This document shows positions 1 through 6,575 of a stretch of DNA of 8,548 nucleotides, in pieces. The position numbers and the translations under genes are program-made. The DNA is from Planctomycetota bacterium (lineage in GTDB: Bacteria; Planctomycetota; PLA2; JAEUHO01). The notes below the pieces were generated by a model. That model worked only from the letters and a program-made list of their open reading frames with translations. It made no database searches and was not told where the DNA came from. Position 1 is the stretch's first letter, and each line of letters starts with the position of its first letter. The stretch spans positions 10,558 through 19,105 of the forward strand of contig JARGNS010000014.1 of assembly GCA_029213105.1 (NCBI GenBank), given 5' to 3'.

Positions 1-1
1 C

Positions 2-577
2 GATCGGCGTCGCACCGTGCGTGAGTACAGCGACCGCCCGATCCCCCCGGGGGTCCTCGAGGATTGCCTGCGGGCTGCCGGCACGGCCCCGAGCGGAGCC
101 AACCTCCAGCCGTGGCACTTCGTCGTCGTGCAGGATCCGGAGATCAAGCGGCGCATCCGCCTCGCCGCGGAAGAGGAGGAGCGGGCCTTCTACGACGGAC
201 GCGCGCCGCAGTCCTGGCTGGATGCGCTGGCGCCCTTGGGCACCGACGCCCACAAGCCGTTCCTCGAGCGGGCGCCTGCGCTGATCGCGATCTTCGGGGA
301 GCGCTACGGCATCGCGGCCGACGGATCGAAGCAGAAGCGCTACTACGTCGACGAGTCGGTCGGCTTGGCTACGGGCCTGCTCATCGCCGCTCTCCACAAG
401 GCGGGTCTTGCCACGCTTACGCACACGCCCAGTCCGATGGGCTTCTTGCGGGAGATCCTCGGCCGTGGCGACAACGAACGGCCGTTCCTGCTGCTGGTGG
501 TCGGCTACCCCGACGCCGACGCCCGCGTGCCCGACATCGGTCGCAAGGCCCTCGAGGAGTTCGTCACGTTCCGCTAG
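2..577 (+). CDS. Nitroreductase-family flavoprotein, iodotyrosine deiodinase-like (5' truncated)
   Basis: The reading frame is open through the left edge (codons from base 2 read D-R-R-R-T), so the start is off-window and the GTG at 17 is an internal Val. Residues here are numbered from that GTG. The RRTVREYS opening and TAPSGANLQPW (23-33) are FMN-contacting motifs of the nitroreductase fold; Arg in GRKALEE near the C-terminus fits a phosphate contact. The closest match I recognise is iodotyrosine deiodinase: EEEE plus Tyr plus Lys at E55, Y59, K80 have the 4- and 21-residue spacing of human E157, Y161, K182, which bind the halotyrosine zwitterion and close the lid. The HYY/YYVDES, LATGLLIAALHKAGL and VGYPDADARVPD stretches also align with that family. 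Likely a cytosolic homodimer that reductively dehalogenates halotyrosines or a related phenol using NAD(P)H-reduced FMN. The family is confident; the substrate is inferred. It converges with the protease gene with 3 bp between the stops. Confidence 0.88.
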   Translation, partial: DRRRTVREYSDRPIPPGVLEDCLRAAGTAPSGANLQPWHFVVVQDPEIKRRIRLAAEEEERAFYDGRAPQSWLDALAPLGTDAHKPFLERAPALIAIFGERYGIAADGSKQKRYYVDESVGLATGLLIAALHKAGLATLTHTPSPMGFLREILGRGDNERPFLLLVVGYPDADARVPDIGRKALEEFVTFR

Positions 578-580
578 GGA

Positions 581-3500
581 CTACTTGTTCTTGCCGCCGA
601 AGCCCTTGCGGGTGGAGGCGTTGCGGAGCTTGGGCTGCGGGCGAGCGCGCCACGCGGCGATCTCCTCCTTCGCCACCGCGACGGCCTTCTCGACCTGGCG
701 GTCGCGACCCGCGGCGAAGTCCGCCGGCTCGTTCCAGACCGTGTGGTGGGGGACGCAGCCATGGAGTTCCATGTCCTCGCCGTCGTTCAGCAGATACCAC
801 CCACGGAAGGGCAGGCGCAGGGACCCGAAGCCCATCACGGTCGTACCGCCCGTGCTGATGACGCCACCGGCCGTTGTCACGCCCACGATCTTGCCGCGCC
901 CCAGGGTCTTGATGGCGTGGGGGAAGATCTCCGCATTGCTGAAGCTGTTCTGGTTGCAGAGCACCACGACCGGCTTGCTCCACGGTGCGTAGACCATGCG
1001 GTCCTGGGGGTAGCCGCGTCCGCCACGGCGGGGCACCGTGATGGCGTGGCGAGGCTGGGTCAGGCACGTGAGCAGGTGGTCCGTGGTGAAGCCGCCGCCG
1101 TTGTCACGCACGTCGATGATGAGCGCGTCCTTGCCGTGGCCCGCCTTGTAGAGCTCGGCCTCGAAGCGCAGGAAGCTCGACCAGTTCATGCTCCGGATGT
1201 GGAGATAGCCGACGGTTCCGCCGGACTGCTTCTCGATTGCGGCACGCGTTCCCTCGATCCACTCCTCGTAGAGGCGGCTGCGGACACCCGCGTACGTGGT
1301 GGGCCGTAGCGAGACGGTGCGCTCTTCACCCTCGGCGTTCGCCACGCGCAGCGTGATCGTGCGTTCCATGTCGCCCGTGAGGAGGCGATCCAGGTTGGTC
1401 GCGGAACTGATGGGGCGGCCATCGATGGAGAGGATCAACTCCCCGGCGTGCCGGCGCGAACGCGCCTGATCGGCCGGTGTGTCCCGCACCACGTCGCGGA
1501 TCCGCATGCCGGGGCCGTCGTGGCGGGGATCGAAGCGGCAGCCGAGATGGCCGGTCAAGGGACGCCAGCCGCCCCGGCGCCACGCGCCGGCCATCGCGTT
1601 GAAGCCCAGGTGGGATCCATTGAGCTCGCCGAGCATCATGTTGATCACCAGCGATACGTCGCTGGCCGTGACGCACTCCGATGCCATGGCGCCGTACTTC
1701 GTGCGGATGGCGTTCCAGTCCGTGTTGCCCATGGCCTCGTCGTAGTAGGTGTCGCGCATGGTGCGCCAGGCCTGATCGAACACCGCGCCGTGGAGCGCAC
1801 GCTTGTCGACCTCGTGCCGCACGGTGAATCGGAAGGTCGTGGGCTTGCCGGAGCTGCTCAATGTGGCTGGCGTGCCGCCGGAGAGCCAGGCGATCTGCTT
1901 GCCCTCCTTGAGCCAACGCGCGTGGCTGCCGCGGGCCGTGGTCATCAGCTTGGGGGTGAGCTTGTCGGGGAAGGTCACGCTGTAGAGCCCCGCGGCGCCT
2001 TTGACACTGCCGCGGAACGCGAGCGTCTTGGCGTCCGGAGACCAGAGCAGATCGCTCTCCGCACCGTCCGGGATCGAGATGCGCTTGATCCGGTCGGCGA
2101 TGCCCTCGAAGTCGATCACCAGCGGCTTCGGCTCCTCGGGCTTCTTCTTGGCGCCCTCCGGCTTCTCCTGGGCGGGCTTGGGCTTCGCGTCGGTCTTGGC
2201 CGGCGCGTCGGAATCCGCCGTGGCGGCCTCCTTCAGGACGCGGGTCACTTCGAAGGTGCCCTCCATGACACCCTCGACCTGCCACGTGCCGCGTACCCGC
2301 TTGCCGTCCTCGAGTGTGCCCGCCCCGCGCATGGGGCCCAGCGGCGTGGTCATGGCGAACGTGAAGGTGCCGGCCTCCTCATCGACCTCGAACGTCTCGG
2401 CCGTGCCCTGGAACTGCTGCACGACGTCGATGACGCACGTCCAGCCCGCCTCGGACTTGGTGAGCTCGAGGCCGATCTCCAGACCATCCTCCGGCAGCGG
2501 CTGAGGACCCTTGAGCCGCCCACGCCAGCTGCCCGCCAGTCCCGTGGGCGCGGCCGGGGCGTCCGGCGCGGGCTTGCCCTTGCCGGCCTTCTTCTTGGCG
2601 CCCTTCTTCTTGCGGGCGGCCATCTTCTTCAGGGCCTTCTCGAGGGTGCGGTCCCGCTTGTCGGTCTGGTCATCCTCGGCACGCAGCCACACGTAGCAGA
2701 GATCGGTCTCTTCGGTCCAGCGGCGGCCACTGAAGGCCAGGATCTTGCCGTCCGGCGACCAGGCCGGGCTGCGATCGTTGTCCGGATGGCGCGAGACGTT
2801 GACGGGCTCGCCGGAGCCGTCCGCGGCCGTGATCCAGACGTCCCAGTTGAAGTCTGCGTCGGGGGCGGCGTAGGCAATCCACTGGCCGTTGGGCGAGAAG
2901 CTCCACTGCATCCCGAGGAAGCCCTGCACGTGGCGCCGTGCGTCGGTGCCATCGGTGGCCATCGACCAGAGGCTGCCTTCCTTGAGGTAGGCGAGGCGCT
3001 TGCCGTCAGGCGTGAGTCGCAGCTCCTCCTCCGTGGCCTCGTCGTTCGTCACACGCTCGGCCGTGAACTCGTCGTTCTGCCACCAGTACTTCTTGGCGTC
3101 GGCACGGCTCATCTTCCAGACGTCCGTCTGGCCGGCGGCATCGCTCACGACGTACAGCGAATCGAAGTCCCTCGAGAAGACGGGGTCTCGCTCCTCCTGC
3201 GGGGTGTTCGTGACGCGCCGCGGCTCGCGCAGCTCCGTGTCCATGACCCACAGGTCCCCGCCGGCGACGAAGGCGATCTCGCGGGCATCGTCGGTGAACG
3301 CGACGGCCGTCGCGCGCTTGGTGCTACGGCGGTCGATCGCATCGATGGTCGGGTCGCCGACGTAGCGCACGTCCAGACGATCGGGTGCGCTGCCCTCGTC
3401 CGGGCGCACCGTGTGGAAATCGAACAGGTTGCGATAGACGATCACATCCGCGTTTGCTGCCATGGCAGGCCACACGGCACCGTCGTCCTTGTGACTGGTG

Positions 3501-4261
3501 ATCTGCTTGCGCTTGCCAGTGGCGATGTCGAGACGCCACACGTTCCAGGTGCCGTCGACGTCGCCGATGTAGTAGAGCGTCGAAGCGTTGCGGCCCCACA
3601 TCGGCCAGAGCTCGCCGTGCTTGCCTGCACTCCGCTTGCGGAACGTCTTGGCCTCGAGGTCGTAGAGCCAGATCTGGGAGGCGCGGTCCCCGCGGTAGCC
3701 CTTGCGGGTCCAGCCCATGCCTTCGCGGGTGAAGGCGATGAGGCGTCCGTCCGGCGAGACGGCTCCGTGCCCCGTGTCCGCATCGAAGAGCAACTCGGCC
3801 TGCGCCTCGAGCTCCAGCGGCTTGCGGAACAGGCGGTCGGCCGCGCGCCAATGGTGGTCGCGCTTCGATCGGATGAGCACGGCCTTGCTGTCGGGGAACC
3901 AGCCGTACACGCGGGCACCCTCGGAGTGCATCGTGATCTGGCGCGGCGCCCCGCCGGCGAGCGGCAGCAGGTGGACCTGCTCGGCCCCGGTGCGGGTGCT
4001 GACGAACGCGACGTGCTTGCCGTCCGGCGAGATGTGCGGACGCGTGTCCGGTGCCGGGTGAAACGTGAGCCGCTCGGCCGCCGTCACGCGCAACAGGGGC
4101 GCGCGCCAGAGATCGCCGCGCCAGGAGAACACGAGGGTCTTGCCATCCGGGGTTACCGCCATGGACTCCGGCAGCCGCACGGCCTCGCCGCGTTCGTCTG
4201 CGGCGACGGCGGCCGGCCAGAGGACGAGGGTGGCGAGCAGGGCAACGAGGGACAGACGCAT
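581..4261 (-). CDS. Secreted tricorn-type S41 serine protease with inserted beta domain
   Basis: A 1226-residue protein with a signal peptide (1-21, ending AVA-A), so exported, unlike cytosolic archaeal tricorn. Thirteen PD40/WD40-like blade motifs of the type W/F-SPDGK-x-AF start near residues 36, 77, 121, 168, 222, 267 and then 322, 362, 416, 455, 501, 740, 783. This equals tricorn's six- plus seven-bladed propellers. Between 501 and 740 lies an insert: Lys-rich linker (about 541-563), compact beta-rich domain (576-675), second Ala/Lys/Pro/Glu linker (676-713). Then come C1 (815-900) with NGSH, a PDZ domain (about 905-985) and C2 (1000-1175) with DVRDNGGG. The catalytic tetrad by alignment to tricorn S745, H746, S965, E1023 is S883, H884, S1108, E1165, with matching spacing. 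The residue after the nucleophile is Asn1109 where tricorn has Asp966. Expected role: degradation of peptides in the periplasm or outside. The start is supported by AGGAG 6 nt upstream. Monocistronic. Confidence 0.93.
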   Translation of the reverse strand: MRLSLVALLATLVLWPAAVAADERGEAVRLPESMAVTPDGKTLVFSWRGDLWRAPLLRVTAAERLTFHPAPDTRPHISPDGKHVAFVSTRTGAEQVHLLPLAGGAPRQITMHSEGARVYGWFPDSKAVLIRSKRDHHWRAADRLFRKPLELEAQAELLFDADTGHGAVSPDGRLIAFTREGMGWTRKGYRGDRASQIWLYDLEAKTFRKRSAGKHGELWPMWGRNASTLYYIGDVDGTWNVWRLDIATGKRKQITSHKDDGAVWPAMAANADVIVYRNLFDFHTVRPDEGSAPDRLDVRYVGDPTIDAIDRRSTKRATAVAFTDDAREIAFVAGGDLWVMDTELREPRRVTNTPQEERDPVFSRDFDSLYVVSDAAGQTDVWKMSRADAKKYWWQNDEFTAERVTNDEATEEELRLTPDGKRLAYLKEGSLWSMATDGTDARRHVQGFLGMQWSFSPNGQWIAYAAPDADFNWDVWITAADGSGEPVNVSRHPDNDRSPAWSPDGKILAFSGRRWTEETDLCYVWLRAEDDQTDKRDRTLEKALKKMAARKKKGAKKKAGKGKPAPDAPAAPTGLAGSWRGRLKGPQPLPEDGLEIGLELTKSEAGWTCVIDVVQQFQGTAETFEVDEEAGTFTFAMTTPLGPMRGAGTLEDGKRVRGTWQVEGVMEGTFEVTRVLKEAATADSDAPAKTDAKPKPAQEKPEGAKKKPEEPKPLVIDFEGIADRIKRISIPDGAESDLLWSPDAKTLAFRGSVKGAAGLYSVTFPDKLTPKLMTTARGSHARWLKEGKQIAWLSGGTPATLSSSGKPTTFRFTVRHEVDKRALHGAVFDQAWRTMRDTYYDEAMGNTDWNAIRTKYGAMASECVTASDVSLVINMMLGELNGSHLGFNAMAGAWRRGGWRPLTGHLGCRFDPRHDGPGMRIRDVVRDTPADQARSRRHAGELILSIDGRPISSATNLDRLLTGDMERTITLRVANAEGEERTVSLRPTTYAGVRSRLYEEWIEGTRAAIEKQSGGTVGYLHIRSMNWSSFLRFEAELYKAGHGKDALIIDVRDNGGGFTTDHLLTCLTQPRHAITVPRRGGRGYPQDRMVYAPWSKPVVVLCNQNSFSNAEIFPHAIKTLGRGKIVGVTTAGGVISTGGTTVMGFGSLRLPFRGWYLLNDGEDMELHGCVPHHTVWNEPADFAAGRDRQVEKAVAVAKEEIAAWRARPQPKLRNASTRKGFGGKNK

Positions 4262-4313
4262 GGCGGTCTCCTGAGGAACGCGAGATTCTAGGGGTTTCGG
4301 CTACGGTCTGCCC
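4262..4313. promoter_or_regulatory. Divergent promoter region between the tricorn-like protease and mak
   Basis: This 52-bp gap is the only space for promoters of the two divergent genes. On the minus strand TAGAAT (plus positions 4285-4290) is a plausible -10 box, which would give a leader of about 17 nt carrying AGGAG. On the plus strand TACGGT (4302-4307) is a weaker -10 candidate; its expected start lies at or next to the mak ATG at 4314. Neither has a recognisable TTGACA-like -35 at 16-18 bp, so these assignments come from the -10 hexamers and the geometry alone. Confidence 0.4.
4268..4272 (-). promoter_or_regulatory. Shine-Dalgarno site of the tricorn-like protease
   Basis: AGGAG on the minus strand lies 6 nt before the ATG at 4261-4259. 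It fixes the start codon directly ahead of a well-formed signal peptide. Confidence 0.75.
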
Positions 4314-5219
4314 ATGCGGATCGGGATCGACCTCGGCGGAACCAAGATCGAGGGCGTCTTGCTGGATGCGAGCTCCCAGGTGGTCGCGCGCGAGCGCGTC
4401 CCGACACCGGCCGGCGCGGGGTACGAGGCCGTCCTGGAGGCCGTCGGGGGGGTGGTCGATGGCCTCCGCCGGCTGCCCGGGGGGGGCGCGGCGAGCATCG
4501 GCGTGGGCATCCCCGGCTGCATCGATCGGTCGTCCGGGCTGGTCAAGAACTCCAACTCCACGGGGCTGATCGGCCATCCGCTGCACCTCGACCTGGAGGC
4601 GCGCCTTGGGCAGCCCATCCGGGTGGCCAACGACGCGAACTGCTTTGCCGTGGCCGAGGCGCAGGCCGGTGCTGCCGCCGGCAAGGCCGTGGTGTTCGGC
4701 ATCATCCTCGGGACCGGAGTCGGGGGCGGGCTGGCTCTCGAGGGGCGGGCGCATCAGGGCTTGCACGGCATCGCCGGCGAGTGGGGCCATAGCCCGCTTC
4801 AGGATCGGGACCCGGACGCCCCCGAGGCGACCCGCTGCTACTGCGGTCAAGCCGGGTGCGTCGAGACGCGCCTCTCGGGCCCTGCGTTCGAAGCCGACTA
4901 CGCGAGGCTGGCCGGCATGGAGCGCGGGGCTGCCGAGATCCTCCGCCGGGTCGCGCAGGGGGACGGCGCGGCGGCCAAGGCGCTGGAGCGCTACCTCGCG
5001 TTCTATGGCGAGGCCGTGGCCCGTCTGATCCACATCCTCGACCCCGACGCGATCGTCCTGGGGGGCGGCATGTCGAACAACCCCTACCTCTACGAGCGCG
5101 GCGCCGACGCCATCGAGGCCGTGCTCTTCCATGACCGGCTGCAGACGCCGATCCTGCAGAACCAGCTCGGCGACAGCGCGGGTGTGTTCGGCGCGGCCTG
5201 GTTGTGGGAGGGCGAGTAG
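4314..5219 (+). CDS. mak: Fructokinase, ROK family
   Basis: A 301-residue sugar kinase that phosphorylates fructose (possibly also mannose or glucose) with ATP in the cytosol, feeding fructose-6-phosphate to glycolysis. The N-terminal DLGGTK (6-11) is the phosphate-binding motif. VANDANC supplies the catalytic base Asp107. The ROK zinc site is H159 in GEWGHSPL plus C175, C177 and C182 in CYCGQAGC. Overall it follows E. coli Mak closely: MRIGIDLGGTK at the start, KNSNST near 79, ILDPDAIVLGGGMSN, and GDSAGVFGAAWLWEGE at the end. This favours Mak over NagK or NanK, though ROK specificity is hard to read from sequence. Length is standard. No Shine-Dalgarno sequence lies in the usual window, and the start codon sits just after a possible -10 box. 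hemB follows 21 bp after the stop. The gene contains G7 (4446-4452) and G8 (4479-4486) tracts encoding Gly residues. Confidence 0.9.
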   Translation: MRIGIDLGGTKIEGVLLDASSQVVARERVPTPAGAGYEAVLEAVGGVVDGLRRLPGGGAASIGVGIPGCIDRSSGLVKNSNSTGLIGHPLHLDLEARLGQPIRVANDANCFAVAEAQAGAAAGKAVVFGIILGTGVGGGLALEGRAHQGLHGIAGEWGHSPLQDRDPDAPEATRCYCGQAGCVETRLSGPAFEADYARLAGMERGAAEILRRVAQGDGAAAKALERYLAFYGEAVARLIHILDPDAIVLGGGMSNNPYLYERGADAIEAVLFHDRLQTPILQNQLGDSAGVFGAAWLWEGE

Positions 5220-5240
5220 AGTGAGGCGCCGCGAGGACGC

Positions 5241-6224
5241 ATGATGGACCCCATCGAGATGAACGACCGCCCGCGCCGCAATCGGCGCACGCCGGCCCTG
5301 CGGCGGCTCGTGCGTGAGACGCGCCTGCAGCCGAGCGACTTCGTGTGGCCGGTGTTCGTGGTCGAGGGCGAGGGCGTCCGCCAGCCGGTCGAGGCCATGC
5401 CCGGCTGCGAGCGCTACAGCCCCGACGTCCTCCTCGAGGAGGCCCGCAAGGCCCATGACCTGGGGATCCCGGCCATCGCGCTGTTCCCCGCGCTGGGGGA
5501 CGAACTCAAGGACCCGATGGCCACCGAGTCCATGCGCGCGGATGGACTGCTCCAGCGTGCTGTGCGGCGCCTGAAGATGGCCCTGCCCGACATGGTGGTC
5601 ATCACCGACGTGGCGCTCGACCCGTACTCCAGCGACGGACACGACGGCCTGCTGCACGAGGGCGTGATCCTGAACGACGAGACGCTGCCGATCCTCGCCG
5701 GCATGGCGGTCGCGCAGGCCGAGGCCGGCGCCGACCTCGTGGCGCCGTCCGACATGATGGATGGCCGCGTCCTGGCCATCCGCGAAGCGCTGGATGATGC
5801 GGGGCACCGCGACGTGGGCATCCTCAGTTACGCCGTCAAGTACGCCTCGGCCTTCTATGGTCCGTTCCGCAGTGCCCTCGACTCGGCCCCGCGGTCGGGA
5901 GACAAGAAGACGTACCAGATGGACCCGGCCAACCGCCGCGAGGCGATGCGCGAGGTCAACCTGGATGTCGCGGAGGGCGCGGACATGGTCATGGTCAAGC
6001 CGGCCCTCGCCTACCTCGATGTCATCGCCGACGTGCGTGCCGAGGTCGATATCCCCGTCGCGGCGTACCACGTGAGTGGCGAGTACTCGATGGTGAAGGC
6101 CGCCGGTGCCCGTGGGTGGATCGACGGCGAGGCCGTGATGGCCGAGTGCCTGCTTTCGATCAAGCGTGCGGGCGCCGACATCATCTTCACCTACGCCGCG
6201 CGGGACGTAGCCGCCAGTCTGTAG
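5241..6224 (+). CDS. hemB: Porphobilinogen synthase (delta-aminolevulinic acid dehydratase)
   Basis: A 327-residue enzyme that condenses two 5-aminolevulinate molecules to porphobilinogen, the second committed step of tetrapyrrole synthesis; it acts in the cytosol, usually as an octamer. The two Schiff-base lysines are K200 in SYAVKYAS and K253 in MVMVKPALAYLD. The active-site lid GDKKTYQMDPANRREA is intact. At the metal site, DVALDPYSSDGHDG (123-136) has A125, D127 and D135 where zinc enzymes have three Cys, so this is the Asp-rich type that does not use catalytic zinc; allosteric Mg2+ is usual in this group. ATG codons occur at 5241 and 5244. GAGG at 5233-5236 is 4 nt from the first and 7 nt from the second, so the second is an equally good start. 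It follows mak by 21 bp and is probably cotranscribed, though the pathways are unrelated. The stop codon lies in a short tandem duplication. Confidence 0.97.
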   Translation: MMDPIEMNDRPRRNRRTPALRRLVRETRLQPSDFVWPVFVVEGEGVRQPVEAMPGCERYSPDVLLEEARKAHDLGIPAIALFPALGDELKDPMATESMRADGLLQRAVRRLKMALPDMVVITDVALDPYSSDGHDGLLHEGVILNDETLPILAGMAVAQAEAGADLVAPSDMMDGRVLAIREALDDAGHRDVGILSYAVKYASAFYGPFRSALDSAPRSGDKKTYQMDPANRREAMREVNLDVAEGADMVMVKPALAYLDVIADVRAEVDIPVAAYHVSGEYSMVKAAGARGWIDGEAVMAECLLSIKRAGADIIFTYAARDVAASL

Positions 6225-6231
6225 CCGCCAG
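6207..6231. repeat. Imperfect 14-bp tandem duplication spanning the hemB stop codon
   Basis: GTAGCCGCCAG occurs at 6207-6217 and again at 6221-6231, a period of 14 bp. The first copy encodes V-A-A-S of HemB. Because 14 is not a multiple of three, the second copy is read in another frame and its internal TAG (6222-6224) is the hemB stop. Confidence 0.85.
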
Positions 6232-6238
6232 CCCGGGT

Positions 6239-6565
6239 CTAGCTCGCCGTGACGCGCGCGAGCGTCGCACGATCGATGTCGAAGTGGCTGCCGTGCCAGA
6301 CGACGTCACCACCGACGATCCAGAGCACCTGGGGCGAGGCGTGCCGCACGCCGGTGCGCTCCGTGATGTCGTCGGAGAACGCGCGCTGGGGCCGGACATC
6401 GAGCCAGCGCGCGGGGACCTCGGGGTGTCCCGCCAGGAAGGCCTCGACCTCCTTGTAGGCCGATACGCTGATGCCGCAGCGCGGGCTGTGCTTGAACAGC
6501 AGACAGCGCTCGGCCGCGAGGGCTTCCTCGAGGTCGACGGCGTCGCGCAGTTGTCGGTTCTTCAT
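6239..6565 (-). CDS. ytxJ: YtxJ/BrxC-like bacillithiol-system redox protein
   Basis: A 108-residue thioredoxin-fold protein of the YtxJ family (DUF2847). In Bacillus the family member is a monothiol bacilliredoxin (BrxC) that handles bacillithiol-protein mixed disulfides in the cytosol. Family hallmarks seen: LLFKHSPRCGIS (22-33) with the active-site Cys30, WLDVRPQRAFSDDI, TGVRHASPQVLWI with the cis-proline Pro78, and VVWHGSHFDI near the end. The motif is C-G-I-S rather than the C-P-I-S of Bacillus. A second Cys at 21 is not in the motif. It is the last gene of the ABC exporter operon: AGGA (plus 6574-6577) lies 8 nt before the ATG and overlaps the TAG stop of the upstream permease, so translation is probably coupled. 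It implies that the host makes bacillithiol or a similar thiol, which cannot be confirmed here. It converges with hemB across 14 bp, with no obvious terminator. Confidence 0.87.
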   Translation of the reverse strand: MKNRQLRDAVDLEEALAAERCLLFKHSPRCGISVSAYKEVEAFLAGHPEVPARWLDVRPQRAFSDDITERTGVRHASPQVLWIVGGDVVWHGSHFDIDRATLARVTAS

Positions 6566-6575
6566 GGCTGTGGTC

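Noticed and set aside
43..53. C6G5 palindromic tract near the left edge
   Set aside because: It sits inside the flavoprotein coding sequence (I-P-P-G codons) and is explained by codon choice in G+C-rich DNA.
578..580. Shared terminator between the flavoprotein and protease genes
   Set aside because: Only 3 bp separate the stops and I see no hairpin plus T tract reaching into either gene end.
1448..4291. A 947-codon open frame on the plus strand opposite the protease gene
   Set aside because: It is antisense to a gene with clear signal peptide, blades and catalytic residues. Its translation shows no recognisable domain, and long antisense frames are expected at this G+C content.
3324..6071. 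A 915-codon open frame on the minus strand across mak, hemB and part of the protease
   Set aside because: It is antisense to two well-identified enzymes and out of frame with the protease. Its His/Arg/Gly-rich translation matches no family I know and is a composition artefact.
6242..6263. Inverted repeat GCTCGC/GCGAGC near the ytxJ 3' end as a terminator
   Set aside because: The stem is only 6 bp with a 10-nt loop, lies within coding sequence, and has no T run on either strand.
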